From positions 347,001-411,000 of the forward strand of contig NC_016621.1 of NCBI RefSeq assembly GCF_000236405.1: DNA of 64,000 nucleotides. Direction: 5' to 3'. A program made the translations under genes and the position numbers. Within the stretch, counting starts at the first letter, position 1. The number at the start of each line of letters is the position of its first letter. The stretch comes from Blattabacterium sp. (Cryptocercus punctulatus) str. Cpu. Its GTDB lineage: Bacteria; Bacteroidota; Bacteroidia; Flavobacteriales; Blattabacteriaceae. Positions 18,097 to 27,935 of the stretch are shown one piece after another. Below the pieces are notes generated by a model, which worked only from the letters and a program-made list of their open reading frames with translations, made no database searches and had not been told where the DNA came from.

Positions 18097-19455
18097 TTAT
18101 TCTGTATCATTCAGTATTTGACGGAACTTATCAGCCCAAATTTCAAGAAAAGATTTAGATTTTTTCTTATTTTTTTTATTCTCTGTGTCCTGTTTATTAT
18201 TGAATCTACGGTTTTTATCATATAATTTTGAAGAAAAAAATTCTGAAGTTTCATCATAATATCTAGACTCCATTTCTGTGCAAATATATTTTTTTTTATC
18301 TTCAATTCCCTTTATCACTAAACCTATCGATGTAGCATATTCTGGATCACTTATCATTCCATTTTCTCCTCCTGAAATATGTTCATTAGAATAACCGATA
18401 CGTACATCCATTCCAGTAATATATTCTGTTAAGGGTCTAATATGTTTTAGTTGAGATCCCCCCCCTGTCATCACTATTCCAGCTATAAGTCTTTTTTTCT
18501 GCTCTTCATTTCCATAATTTTTTATTTCTATATTAACTTGCTCTAAAATTTCACAAACTCTTGTATGAATAATTTGAGAAAGAAGTTTTAATGTAATTTC
18601 CTTAGGATCACGACCTCTTAATCCAGGAATGCAAACAATTTCGGTTTCTTTATTTTCTCCAGGCCATGCGGATCCAAATTTTATTTTTAATAATTCTGCT
18701 TGTCGTTCAATAATTAAACAATCTGTTTTAATATTTTCAGTAATTACATTTCCTCCAAAAGGAATGACGGCAGTATGACGAATAATATTATCTTTAAATA
18801 TTGCAACATCCGTAGTCCCTCCTCCTATATCCACTAATGCTACTCCAGCTTCTCTTTCTTCTATATTTAAAACAGCTTCTGCAGAAGCTAATGGCTCTAA
18901 AGTCATACCAGATAAATTTAATCCTGCTGCTTTTACACATCTTCCAATATTTCTAATTGAAGAAATTTGTCCTACCACTACATGAAAATTAGCCTCTAAA
19001 CGACTTCCATACATTCCTATAGGTTCTCCAATTTCTGATTGACTATCGACTTTATATTCTTGTGGAAGAACATGAATTATTTCTTCTCCTGGAAGCATAA
19101 CTAGTTTATGGACTTGGTTAATTAATTTTTGTATATCTTTTTGATTGATAACATTTTCAAAATCTAATCTTGTAATATAATCATTATGTTGTAAACTTCT
19201 GATATGCTGTCCTGCAATACCAACAATAACTTCTTTTATTTTTAATCCAGAACTATGTTCTGCTTCATTTACAGCTTCACGAATAGCTTCAATTGTTTGA
19301 GTGATATTATTAACAACACCTCTATGTACTCCTGTACTTTTAGATCTACCTATGCCTAAAATCTCAATTTTATTATATTCATTTATCCTTCCTACCATAG
19401 CTACAATCTTTGTGGTTCCCACATCAAGACCTATAGCTATATCTTGATATTCCAT
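18097..19455 (-). CDS. ftsA: Cell division protein FtsA
   Basis: FtsA is an actin-like ATPase that tethers FtsZ to the inner membrane and recruits later division proteins. The 452 residues begin with the phosphate-1 motif IAIGLDVGTTKIVAMVG and carry VALVDIGGGTTDVAIF (phosphate 2) and IVMTGGGSQLKHI (adenosine motif). The C-terminus SFLEIWADKFRQILNDTE looks like the amphipathic membrane-targeting helix. It begins 4 bases after ftsQ ends. Confidence 0.96.
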   Translation of the reverse strand: MEYQDIAIGLDVGTTKIVAMVGRINEYNKIEILGIGRSKSTGVHRGVVNNITQTIEAIREAVNEAEHSSGLKIKEVIVGIAGQHIRSLQHNDYITRLDFENVINQKDIQKLINQVHKLVMLPGEEIIHVLPQEYKVDSQSEIGEPIGMYGSRLEANFHVVVGQISSIRNIGRCVKAAGLNLSGMTLEPLASAEAVLNIEEREAGVALVDIGGGTTDVAIFKDNIIRHTAVIPFGGNVITENIKTDCLIIERQAELLKIKFGSAWPGENKETEIVCIPGLRGRDPKEITLKLLSQIIHTRVCEILEQVNIEIKNYGNEEQKKRLIAGIVMTGGGSQLKHIRPLTEYITGMDVRIGYSNEHISGGENGMISDPEYATSIGLVIKGIEDKKKYICTEMESRYYDETSEFFSSKLYDKNRRFNNKQDTENKKNKKKSKSFLEIWADKFRQILNDTE

Positions 19456-19459
19456 AGAC

Positions 19460-20191
19460 TTATCTTTTTTTTGCTACTACTTGGTCCTTATATTGTAAAT
19501 CAATGCTTTTATATTGATTAATATCTATTTTATTTAAATACTGCTTGTAAAAAGCTTTTAATTTATTCAATTTACTTTTAAAATCCTTTAAATTTCCTAA
19601 TATAATATGATGATTACCTATTTTTGGAATTAAAATAAATAAGTTAGAAACAGTTTTCTTTATACTAATAATTTGGTTTTTCAATAATTCATCAGAATTG
19701 ATGGTTTTTACTAAATCCGATAAGTATTTTTTTTCTTCCTTCGAAAAGGATCCTTTTGCTAAAATAACTTTTGAAGAATAAAAAGAAGAAAGTCCTAAAT
19801 TTTCCAATTCTTTAGTAAGATAATATTCTTTATTACCATTTTTTATTCTTAAAATGGGTTCTTTTTGCCAAATTTTAATATTTAGGGTACCATCTGCACT
19901 AAGAAATACTTCAGATTTTTTTATAAAAGGGTAATTATTTAATTTTTTTCCATTTTTAATATACATAATTGACCAATTTTTTTTTTCAATTTTTTCTGTT
20001 GTAGAGAATAAAAAATTTTTAATAATTTTTTCATTCACAAAATGATTTTTGGATAATGGTTCCATAATAATATTTATTTTTTTTAAATTTCTATTTTTAT
20101 GTATTTTTTGAGAAAAGTAAAAAAAAAATGTCATAAAAATTATATATAAAAACAATACAGTAGGAATAAAATTTTTTTTATTTTTTCTCAT
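19460..20191 (-). CDS. ftsQ: Cell division protein FtsQ/DivIB-like
   Basis: FtsQ is a bitopic inner-membrane protein that links FtsZ-side and wall-side division proteins. The 243 residues have a short cytoplasmic N-terminus, one membrane segment (TVLFLYIIFMTFFFYFS, about 11-27), then a periplasmic POTRA-like and beta domain. The sequence is divergent (as FtsQ usually is), so the call rests on topology, size and position between murC and ftsA. Confidence 0.85.
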   Translation of the reverse strand: MRKNKKNFIPTVLFLYIIFMTFFFYFSQKIHKNRNLKKINIIMEPLSKNHFVNEKIIKNFLFSTTEKIEKKNWSIMYIKNGKKLNNYPFIKKSEVFLSADGTLNIKIWQKEPILRIKNGNKEYYLTKELENLGLSSFYSSKVILAKGSFSKEEKKYLSDLVKTINSDELLKNQIISIKKTVSNLFILIPKIGNHHIILGNLKDFKSKLNKLKAFYKQYLNKIDINQYKSIDLQYKDQVVAKKR

Positions 20192-20206
20192 TTATTATTA
20201 ATTTAT

Positions 20207-21583
20207 CTATCCATATTTGTTATACAACCATTTTTTTATTGGAAAAATCAAGGTATCTATATTACCAGCACCTATTGTAAGTATAACATCAAAATTTTTT
20301 TTTTCAATTTTGTCTAAAACTCTAGATAAGCTAGTAACTTCTTTATTTTTAGAGTTCATTTTTATTTTTTCTAATAAACTATTAGAACTAATCCCTTTAA
20401 TGGGGAATTCTCTTGCTGGATAAATATCCAATAAAATTAAAAAGTCAAGTTTTTCTAAACTTTTTGCAAAATTTTTTTCAAAAAATTTAGTTCTACTAAA
20501 TAAATGGGGTTGAAAAATTCCTAATATTTTTTTACGAGGAAAACACTTTCTTATAGTACTAATCAAAGCATTAATTTCTGTAGGATGATGTGCATAATCA
20601 TCTATATATATTTTTTTTCTAGATTGATAATGTATGGAATATCTTCTTTTAATTCCTTTGAATAAAAATAAGGATTTTCTAATATTTTCACTATCTATTT
20701 TCAAATAATCAGATATAGCTAATGCAGCAGTTACATTTTTTAAATTATGTAATCCTGGAATAGGTAATAAAAGAGATTTCCAGGTTTCTTTTGGAGTATG
20801 AAAATCAAAATACCATTTATCCCCTTTAATAGAAATACAATTTGAATAATAATTACCTATTTCCCCTACAGAATAATATATAGCATTTTTATTAGAATAT
20901 GGAAAATATTCTTCTTTACAAAGAAAGAGTTTTTTATATGGATTTTTTAATTTATTGGAAAATTTTATATATGCCTTTATCAAGGATTCTTTTTTAGGAT
21001 AAGTATCTATATGATCTTGATCTAAAGAAGTAATACATGCAATATTAGGAGATAAATATAAAAAAGAGTGATCAAATTCGTCGGCTTCTACCAAGAAAAT
21101 CTCCGTTCCATTTAAAATAAGATTAGATTGATAATTTTCAGAAATTCCTCCTAAAAAAGCCGTAACTTTTTTACCTGAATTATATAAAATATGTCCTAGT
21201 AAAGCACTAGTAGTAGTTTTTCCATGTGTTCCTCCTATAGCTATGCAAATTTTATTTTCTGTAATTAAAGCTAATACTTGAGAACGTTTTTTGATATTTT
21301 TTCCGTATTTTTTTATAAAAATCCATTGTTTATGAGTAGATGGGATGGCAGGTGTATATACAATTAGACATCGTTGAGAATGAATCCATTCAGGTACCAT
21401 TTCTATATTATCCTGATAATTGATAAATATCCCTTCTTTTTCTAATTTTTTGGTTAAAAAGGTTTTATATCTATCATAACCATAAACTTTTTTACCCATA
21501 TAATGAAAATATCTTGCTAAGGAACTCATTCCTATCCCACCAATTCCTAAAAAATAAAAAGCATCAATTTGATTTATATTCAT
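20207..21583 (-). CDS. murC: UDP-N-acetylmuramate-L-alanine ligase
   Basis: MurC adds L-alanine to UDP-MurNAc using ATP in the cytoplasm. The 458 residues show FLGIGGIGMSSLARY (UDP-binding Rossmann motif), AIGGTHGKTTTSALLGHIL (ATP P-loop), VEADEFDHSFL and the C-terminal domain motif YIDDYAHHPTEINALI, which distinguishes MurC from other Mur ligases. It starts 4 bases after murG ends. Confidence 0.96.
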   Translation of the reverse strand: MNINQIDAFYFLGIGGIGMSSLARYFHYMGKKVYGYDRYKTFLTKKLEKEGIFINYQDNIEMVPEWIHSQRCLIVYTPAIPSTHKQWIFIKKYGKNIKKRSQVLALITENKICIAIGGTHGKTTTSALLGHILYNSGKKVTAFLGGISENYQSNLILNGTEIFLVEADEFDHSFLYLSPNIACITSLDQDHIDTYPKKESLIKAYIKFSNKLKNPYKKLFLCKEEYFPYSNKNAIYYSVGEIGNYYSNCISIKGDKWYFDFHTPKETWKSLLLPIPGLHNLKNVTAALAISDYLKIDSENIRKSLFLFKGIKRRYSIHYQSRKKIYIDDYAHHPTEINALISTIRKCFPRKKILGIFQPHLFSRTKFFEKNFAKSLEKLDFLILLDIYPAREFPIKGISSNSLLEKIKMNSKNKEVTSLSRVLDKIEKKNFDVILTIGAGNIDTLIFPIKKWLYNKYG

Positions 21584-21587
21584 AAAT

Positions 21588-22706
21588 TTATCCTAAAAGG
21601 ATATGTAAAATTTCGTTAACAATATCGTTTGTTGCTTTAGGTTTCCCTAATTGTAAAATATTTTTACTCATTTTTTTTTTTTTATCAGAATCGTTAAGTA
21701 TTTGTATTGTTGAATCCACTAATTTTTTCTCTATTTCTTCATTTTTAATTATTATAGCAGCCTCTTTTTCCTCCAATATTTTAGCATTTTTATTTTGATG
21801 ATCATCTGAAGACCATGGAAAAGGAATTAATATATAAGGTTTCCCTATTAAACATATTTCTGATATGGTTAAAGCTCCTGCTCTAGATATAATAATATCT
21901 GCTGCTGCATAACATATCGGAATATTTTCAATAAACTCTATTACAATAAAATTTTTATGATTAGAAAGAGGATTATTTTTTTTTATTCTATGAATATTAG
22001 ATTTTCCAACTTGCAAAATAAGTTGTATATCAAAATGGATCAGTTTTTTTAATCCATTCATCCAAGCATTGTTGATACTATTGGACCCTTGACTTCCTCC
22101 CATAGATAGAATAATAGGTCGATTTTTTTTTAATCCTAAATAATGACAAGCTTTATTTCTACTAGAAAATTTTTTCAATATTTCAGATCGTACTGGATTA
22201 CCCGTAATTATAGTTTTTCCCTTAGGGAAATATTTTCTTGATTCTTCAAAAGCAATACATACTTTTTGAGCATAACGAGAAAATATTTTATTGGTAAATC
22301 CAGGAAATGAATTTTGTTCTTGAATAATAATGGGAATTTTCTTTTTTTTTGCAGCATATAAAGTTGGAAAACTAACGTAACCACCAGTTCCAATAACTAT
22401 ATCTGGAGAAAATTTTTTTAAAATTTTTTTTGCTAAAAAGTAACTATACACTAATTTTATTGATTGAATAAAAAATCCTGATATAGAAAAAAATTTATCT
22501 TTCCCACCTGAAATACAAATACCTTCAATTTGATATCCAAATTTAGGTATTTCTTGCATTTCCATGTTATTCTTAGATCCAATAAATAAAATATTGACTT
22601 CTGGAATCTGTTTTTTAAGCTCATCTGCTATAGCTATTCCTGGATAAATATGTCCACCTGTTCCTCCACTTCCAATAATTATTCTAGGTGGAAAAGTATT
22701 TTTCAT
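21588..22706 (-). CDS. murG: Lipid II synthase MurG (GlcNAc transferase)
   Basis: MurG transfers GlcNAc to lipid I on the inner face of the membrane, giving lipid II. The 372-residue GT-B protein carries GSGGTGGHIYPGIAIADEL at the N-terminus (loops 1), GTGGYVSFP, ILSMGGSQGSNSIN and IISRAGALTISEI (UDP-GlcNAc donor site). It overlaps the end of ftsW by 23 bases, implying translational coupling. Confidence 0.96.
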   Translation of the reverse strand: MKNTFPPRIIIGSGGTGGHIYPGIAIADELKKQIPEVNILFIGSKNNMEMQEIPKFGYQIEGICISGGKDKFFSISGFFIQSIKLVYSYFLAKKILKKFSPDIVIGTGGYVSFPTLYAAKKKKIPIIIQEQNSFPGFTNKIFSRYAQKVCIAFEESRKYFPKGKTIITGNPVRSEILKKFSSRNKACHYLGLKKNRPIILSMGGSQGSNSINNAWMNGLKKLIHFDIQLILQVGKSNIHRIKKNNPLSNHKNFIVIEFIENIPICYAAADIIISRAGALTISEICLIGKPYILIPFPWSSDDHQNKNAKILEEKEAAIIIKNEEIEKKLVDSTIQILNDSDKKKKMSKNILQLGKPKATNDIVNEILHILLG

Positions 22707-23901
22707 TATGATTTTTTTTCCTTTTTTCTATGTTCTTATAATAAGAATCATCATATATAATTCTACTTACACTCAATATTATACCAAAACTAAAAAAGGT
22801 AATCCACATAGAAGTACCTCCAGCACTAATAAGTGGTAAAGTTTGTCCTGTCACAGGGAATAACCCTACAGAGATTCCCATATTAATGAGTGCTTGATTT
22901 ATAATAGGGACCCCTACAGAAAGAACCAATAAAGTACAAAAATAATTTTGTACTTTCGTAGCAATCACCATAATTCTAAGCAAAATAAGAATATAAATAA
23001 ACAGAAGAATAATTCCTCCAAAAGATCCATATTCTTCTATAATAATAGCATAAATAAAATCTGAAGAAGATTGGGGAAGAAAAGCCTTCAAAACACTTTT
23101 TCCAGGGCCACGACCAAATTTATTTCCTAAAATAATGGCTGTTTTAGATTGTTTTATTTGATAATTTTCTTCAGATTCATTATTAAGAAAATTTTCTATA
23201 CGATTTTTCCATGTATAAACTCTATTTATAGGTTTTTTTTCCCCCCATTTTATTACATAAAAAATATAGATTCCTGCTGAGATTATTCCCATAAATAAAA
23301 TCCCTATAATTCCTGTAAAAGGATATCCTCCTATAAAAAGAATAATCAAAACTGAAATAAAAACAATTACAGCAGTAGAACCATTAGCGGGAAATATCAA
23401 TCCAAGAATAAAAAAAATAGGAAAAATTAAGTAAAAAAAGGAATTAATAAAATAAATTTTTTCTTTATTTTTTCTTGCTAAATATCTAGCACAGTAAATA
23501 AAAATAACTAATCCAGCAATATTGGAAGTTTGAAAAGATATATTAATAATGGGTATATGCAACCAACGAGATGCATTTACCCCATCTAATTCTTTCCCTT
23601 GGTTAATTGTAAAAATAAGTAAAATTAAAATTATAGGAATTGTAAGTATAGAAAAACGATAAAAATATTTATAGTCTATAAATTGAGTAAAAAAAAGAAT
23701 TCCAAACCCCACTAACAAAAAAATGGTATGTCTTAATAAATAACGGAATACAGTATTCGACTCTACTCCATATATAGTAACCAAATTTGTGCTTGCTGAG
23801 TATACTGGTAAAAAGGAAAATATAGCTAATAAGGTAATAAATGCCCATAAATATCTATCTCCTTTTATATATTTATTAAAAAAAATATCTATTTTTTTCA
23901 T
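22684..23901 (-). CDS. ftsW: Lipid II polymerase FtsW (SEDS family)
   Basis: FtsW is the division-specific SEDS glycosyltransferase that works with FtsI. The 405 residues form about ten membrane segments. SEDS features include DGVNASRWLHIPIINISFQTSN (about 103-125), FGRGPGKSVLKAFLPQSSSDFIYAIIIEEYG (about 260-290, with the catalytic-loop region) and LPLISAGGTSMW near the C-terminus. RodA is the alternative, but the position between murD and murG settles it. It overlaps murD by 26 bases. Confidence 0.94.
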   Translation of the reverse strand: MKKIDIFFNKYIKGDRYLWAFITLLAIFSFLPVYSASTNLVTIYGVESNTVFRYLLRHTIFLLVGFGILFFTQFIDYKYFYRFSILTIPIILILLIFTINQGKELDGVNASRWLHIPIINISFQTSNIAGLVIFIYCARYLARKNKEKIYFINSFFYLIFPIFFILGLIFPANGSTAVIVFISVLIILFIGGYPFTGIIGILFMGIISAGIYIFYVIKWGEKKPINRVYTWKNRIENFLNNESEENYQIKQSKTAIILGNKFGRGPGKSVLKAFLPQSSSDFIYAIIIEEYGSFGGIILLFIYILILLRIMVIATKVQNYFCTLLVLSVGVPIINQALINMGISVGLFPVTGQTLPLISAGGTSMWITFFSFGIILSVSRIIYDDSYYKNIEKRKKNHNEKYFST

Positions 23902-25249
23902 AGAAAATTTTTTTTACTTCTTGTTTAAATTTATGACCTCTTTCCTTATAATCTTTAAAAATATCCAAACTAGAACATGCAGGAGATAATAATATATTAT
24001 CTCCAGGCATAGATAATATGTAAGCTATTCGAACCGCATTTTTAAGGCATTCTGTTATTATAATAATATCAATAAAATCTTGAAAAAAATTTATAAATTT
24101 TTTATTTTTTTTTCCTAAAAAAATTATAAATTTTACTTTTTTTTTAACCAATGGTAATAATTCACTATAATCATTTCCTTTATCTTTTCCTCCTACAATC
24201 CATATTGTAGGAGAATTCATACTTTTTAATGCATAAAAAACTGCATTTACATTAGTAGCTTTAGAATCATTAATAAATTGTACTCCATTAATATTTAATA
24301 CTTTTTCCATCCTATGTTCTATAGGAGAAAAGTCCAATAAAGAATGGATAATAGATTTCTTTTTAACATTCAATATTTTAGAAATAATAACTGATGCTAA
24401 TATATTATATAAATTATGATCGCCCTTTAAAGATATTTTTTCTATATTTAGAAGACATATTTCTTTTTTATTTTTTTTTTTACGAAAAAAAATATTATTC
24501 CATTTGATATAAGCCCCTACCTTCAATTCTTCTTTTATAGAAAAAGGGATACAATGAGATAAAATTTTATATTTTTTTAATTCCTTTTTTATAATAGGGT
24601 CATCATAATTATAAATAAAAATATCTTCCTTATTTTGATTAGTAACAATTCTAAATTTAGAAGATATATATCCTTGAAAATTCTTATATATATTCAAATG
24701 ATCCCTTGTTATATTTAATAATACTGCAATATTTGAACGAAAATTAAAACAATCATCCAGTTGAAAACTACTCACTTCTAATACATAAAATTCTTTTTTT
24801 TTTAGTACTTCTTTGGAAAAACTATTTCCAATATTTCCTGCAATTCCTACATGAAATCCATCTTTTTTAAGAATTTGGTACACAATAGAACTTGTTGTAG
24901 TTTTTCCATTACTTCCTGTAATACTAATAATATAAGAAGAATTAAGATAACTTTTTCCAAATTCTAACTCGGAAATAATGGGAATTCCTAAAAAATTAAT
25001 TTTTTTTATCAAAATATTTTCTCTAGAAATACCCGGACTTTTGATCACTTTGATAGCTTTAAGAATCATATTTTCTGTATGTCCTTTTTCTTCAAAAGGA
25101 ATTTGATTTTCTACTAAAATTTTTTTATATTTATTTAGAATAATTCCAGAATCAGATAAAAATATTTTTAAACCATTTTTTTTAGCTAATAAAGCTGCCC
25201 CAATTCCACTCTCTCCTCCTCCCAATACAACAATGAATTTTTTTTTCAT
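23876..25249 (-). CDS. murD: UDP-N-acetylmuramoylalanine-D-glutamate ligase
   Basis: MurD adds D-glutamate to UDP-MurNAc-L-Ala. The 457 residues show VVLGGGESGIGAALLAKKNG (N-terminal Rossmann loop), ISITGSNGKTTTSSIVYQIL (P-loop), LNITRDHLNIY and FINDSKATNVNAVFYALKSM, IWIVGGKDKGNDYSEL and LLSPACSSLDIFKDYKERGHKF in the C-terminal domain, all MurD-type. Its D-Glu substrate is made by MurI at 44648. Confidence 0.96.
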   Translation of the reverse strand: MKKKFIVVLGGGESGIGAALLAKKNGLKIFLSDSGIILNKYKKILVENQIPFEEKGHTENMILKAIKVIKSPGISRENILIKKINFLGIPIISELEFGKSYLNSSYIISITGSNGKTTTSSIVYQILKKDGFHVGIAGNIGNSFSKEVLKKKEFYVLEVSSFQLDDCFNFRSNIAVLLNITRDHLNIYKNFQGYISSKFRIVTNQNKEDIFIYNYDDPIIKKELKKYKILSHCIPFSIKEELKVGAYIKWNNIFFRKKKNKKEICLLNIEKISLKGDHNLYNILASVIISKILNVKKKSIIHSLLDFSPIEHRMEKVLNINGVQFINDSKATNVNAVFYALKSMNSPTIWIVGGKDKGNDYSELLPLVKKKVKFIIFLGKKNKKFINFFQDFIDIIIITECLKNAVRIAYILSMPGDNILLSPACSSLDIFKDYKERGHKFKQEVKKIFYEKNRYFF

Positions 25250-25262
25250 TGTATTATTTTTT

Positions 25263-26462
25263 TTATGTTATTAATAAAATAACTACTATCATAGAAAGCA
25301 TCATTTGTATGATTAAAAAACGATAGACTATTTTACTTTCATGATAACCTAGTTTTTGAAAATGATGATGTAAAGGAGCCATCAGAAAAATTCTTTTTCC
25401 TATTCCATATTTTATTTTATAAAATTTAAAATACAACACTTGTATTATTACAGAAAAATTTTCAATAAAAAAAATTCCACATAAAATAGGAAGTATTAAT
25501 TCTTTTCTAATTAATATGGATATTGCTGCAATGACACCTCCTATAGTTAAACTTCCACAATCTCCCATAAAAATTTGTGCTGGATAGGCATTATACCAAA
25601 GAAATCCAATTAAAGATCCTAAAAAAGAAAATGAGAATATTGTGATTTCTCCTATATTAGGAATATACAAAAAATGAAAAAAATAGGAGTAAATTTTACT
25701 ACTGGAAATTAAAGAAAATAAGGATAATGTTGCAAATATAATCGAAGATACCCCAGCAGTTAATCCATCAATCCCATCGGTTATATTAGCCCCATTAGAT
25801 ATAAATGTAATAATTATAATAACGATAGGTACGAAAATAATCCATGTATATTTTTTCCATTTTTTTTTAAAAATATTGGCGTAGTCAAATTCATTTATAT
25901 GGGAAAAAATAGGAATATTTGTTTTAAAATTATGTTCTTCAGATACTAATAAAGATGGATATTTTTTAGAACAATAATCTATTTTTTGATTAAAAGTAGT
26001 GATTTTTTTATTAAAAGACATAAAAACTCCGATAAAAATACCTAGGATTATTTGACCTAATATTTTTCCCATGAAACTAAGTCCATTTTTATGATATTTT
26101 ATTTTTATATAATCATCTATAAAACCAAGTACTCCCATCCATAATGTAGTAATTATCAAAATTAGGATATATAAATTATTTAATCTTGAAAAGACCATGG
26201 TAGGAATTAATGCAGAAATTATAATAATTAATCCTCCCATTGTAGGAGTCCCTTCTTTTTCTTTTTGTTCCTTTAGACCCAAATTTCGTACTCGTTCTCC
26301 TATACTTTTTTTTTTATTCCATAAAATAATTTTTTTATTGGTAAAAAAGGATATACAAATAGATAAAATAAATGCTATTACAGATCTATAAAAAACAGAA
26401 TTTATGATTATAGAATTTGAAATTAAATACTTAAAAATAGGAAAAATGATCATACATATCAA
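25263..26462 (-). CDS. mraY: Phospho-MurNAc-pentapeptide transferase
   Basis: MraY makes lipid I by moving phospho-MurNAc-pentapeptide to undecaprenyl phosphate in the inner membrane. The 399-residue polytopic protein has KEGTPTMGGLIIIISAL (about 84-100), VLGFIDDYIKI (catalytic Asp pair), NGANITDGIDGLTAG and the HHH motif APLHHHFQKLGYHESKIV. A hydrophilic insertion of about 45 residues (about 145-195) between membrane segments is typical of Bacteroidetes MraY. It starts 3 bases after murE. Confidence 0.96.
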   Translation of the reverse strand: MICMIIFPIFKYLISNSIIINSVFYRSVIAFILSICISFFTNKKIILWNKKKSIGERVRNLGLKEQKEKEGTPTMGGLIIIISALIPTMVFSRLNNLYILILIITTLWMGVLGFIDDYIKIKYHKNGLSFMGKILGQIILGIFIGVFMSFNKKITTFNQKIDYCSKKYPSLLVSEEHNFKTNIPIFSHINEFDYANIFKKKWKKYTWIIFVPIVIIIITFISNGANITDGIDGLTAGVSSIIFATLSLFSLISSSKIYSYFFHFLYIPNIGEITIFSFSFLGSLIGFLWYNAYPAQIFMGDCGSLTIGGVIAAISILIRKELILPILCGIFFIENFSVIIQVLYFKFYKIKYGIGKRIFLMAPLHHHFQKLGYHESKIVYRFLIIQMMLSMIVVILLIT

Positions 26463-26465
26463 TCC

Positions 26466-27935
26466 TTATCTATTATAATTTTTTAATAACGTTTTAGCAA
26501 TTTTCATATCGTTAAAAGGGTAACGTATTCCTTTAATTTCTTGATAATTTTCGTGTCCTTTTCCTGCTAGAACAATAATATCTTTCTTTTTTGCTAATTG
26601 AATAGCTTTTTTAATAGCTTCTTTTCGATTAACAATTGTCAAAATATCCTTTTTTTTTAAATATGATCTAAACTTTTTCATATCAATTAATATTTTTTTG
26701 GGGTCCTCTTCCCTAGGATTATCTGATGTAAAAATTGATCTATCACATAAATCATAAACAATTTTTCCCATTAATGAACGTTTTTTTTTATCTCTATTTC
26801 CTCCACAACCTATTACGCAAATTAACTTTTCCTCTTTTTTTTTTATTTTTTTAATAGTATTTAAAACCGTTTTTAATCCATTTGGATTATGAGCATAATC
26901 AACAATTATACGAATTCCAGAATAGGATATAAATTGTTCAAAACGCCCTTTTATAGGTTTTATAGTCTTTATTTTTTTTAATATTTCATATTTTTTTTTA
27001 CCCAATAATATAGCTGTAGCGTAACTTGCCAATAGATTATAAATATTAAATTTTCCAATTAAACCGATAAAAAATTTATTTTTATCCATTATTAATTCAT
27101 TACCATTGATATTTTCTTTTAAAATTTTAATTTTAAAATCTGCTTTTTTTTTTATTCCGTAAAAATAAATTTTAGCCAAAACATTTTTTATTATTTTATG
27201 TGAATTTTTGTCATCAACATTAATTAATGCAAAAGTATTTTTATGTAAAAAATTTTCAAAAAAAAATCTTTTAGTTGATAGATAATTATCAAAAGATTTA
27301 TGGTAATCTAAATGATCATGTGTGATATTAGTAAATATTCCTCCTGTAAATAACAATCCTGTAATTCTTTTTTGATGAATTCCATGTGAACTTACTTCCA
27401 TAAATGCATATTTACATCCTTTTTGGATCGATATATTTAAATATTTATTTATTTCAATAATATTTGGAGTTGTATGTAAAGTAGTAATTTTTTTCGACAT
27501 AATTTTAATACCCATAGTAGAAATAAGTATATTTTTTTCTCCCATTTTATAAAATAAATAGTGAAGTATTGTAGCTATGGATGTTTTTCCATTTGTACCC
27601 GTAATGCCGACCAATTTTATTTTTTTGGTAGGATTATCATAAAAATTAGAAGAAATAGTTCCTAAAGCTTCTATTGAATCTTTTACGAGGACATAGGTTA
27701 TAGATTTTTGTATTAAAGAAGGTTTTTTTTCGCAAACTATGATATTTGCTCCATTTTGGATAGCCTCTATAATAAACAAATGACCATCTGTATTTATTCC
27801 TTGATTAGCTATAAAAATTATATTTTTTTTTACCATTTTAGAATGTATAGAAATCCCTTCTATCCATTTTTTAGAATATCCTATGATTTTTAATATATTC
27901 ACTTTTATTAAAATATCCATTAGTAGTTTTTTCAT
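26466..27935 (-). CDS. murE: UDP-MurNAc-tripeptide synthetase (meso-DAP adding)
   Basis: MurE adds the third stem residue. The 489 residues show GITGTNGKTSIATILHYL (P-loop), NITHDHLDYHKSFDNY and the C-terminal substrate-specificity motif DNPREEDP, whose DNPR form is known to select meso-diaminopimelate rather than lysine. That fits the presence of dapF at 34426. The murE and ftsI frames overlap by 4 bases. Confidence 0.96.
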   Translation of the reverse strand: MKKLLMDILIKVNILKIIGYSKKWIEGISIHSKMVKKNIIFIANQGINTDGHLFIIEAIQNGANIIVCEKKPSLIQKSITYVLVKDSIEALGTISSNFYDNPTKKIKLVGITGTNGKTSIATILHYLFYKMGEKNILISTMGIKIMSKKITTLHTTPNIIEINKYLNISIQKGCKYAFMEVSSHGIHQKRITGLLFTGGIFTNITHDHLDYHKSFDNYLSTKRFFFENFLHKNTFALINVDDKNSHKIIKNVLAKIYFYGIKKKADFKIKILKENINGNELIMDKNKFFIGLIGKFNIYNLLASYATAILLGKKKYEILKKIKTIKPIKGRFEQFISYSGIRIIVDYAHNPNGLKTVLNTIKKIKKKEEKLICVIGCGGNRDKKKRSLMGKIVYDLCDRSIFTSDNPREEDPKKILIDMKKFRSYLKKKDILTIVNRKEAIKKAIQLAKKKDIIVLAGKGHENYQEIKGIRYPFNDMKIAKTLLKNYNR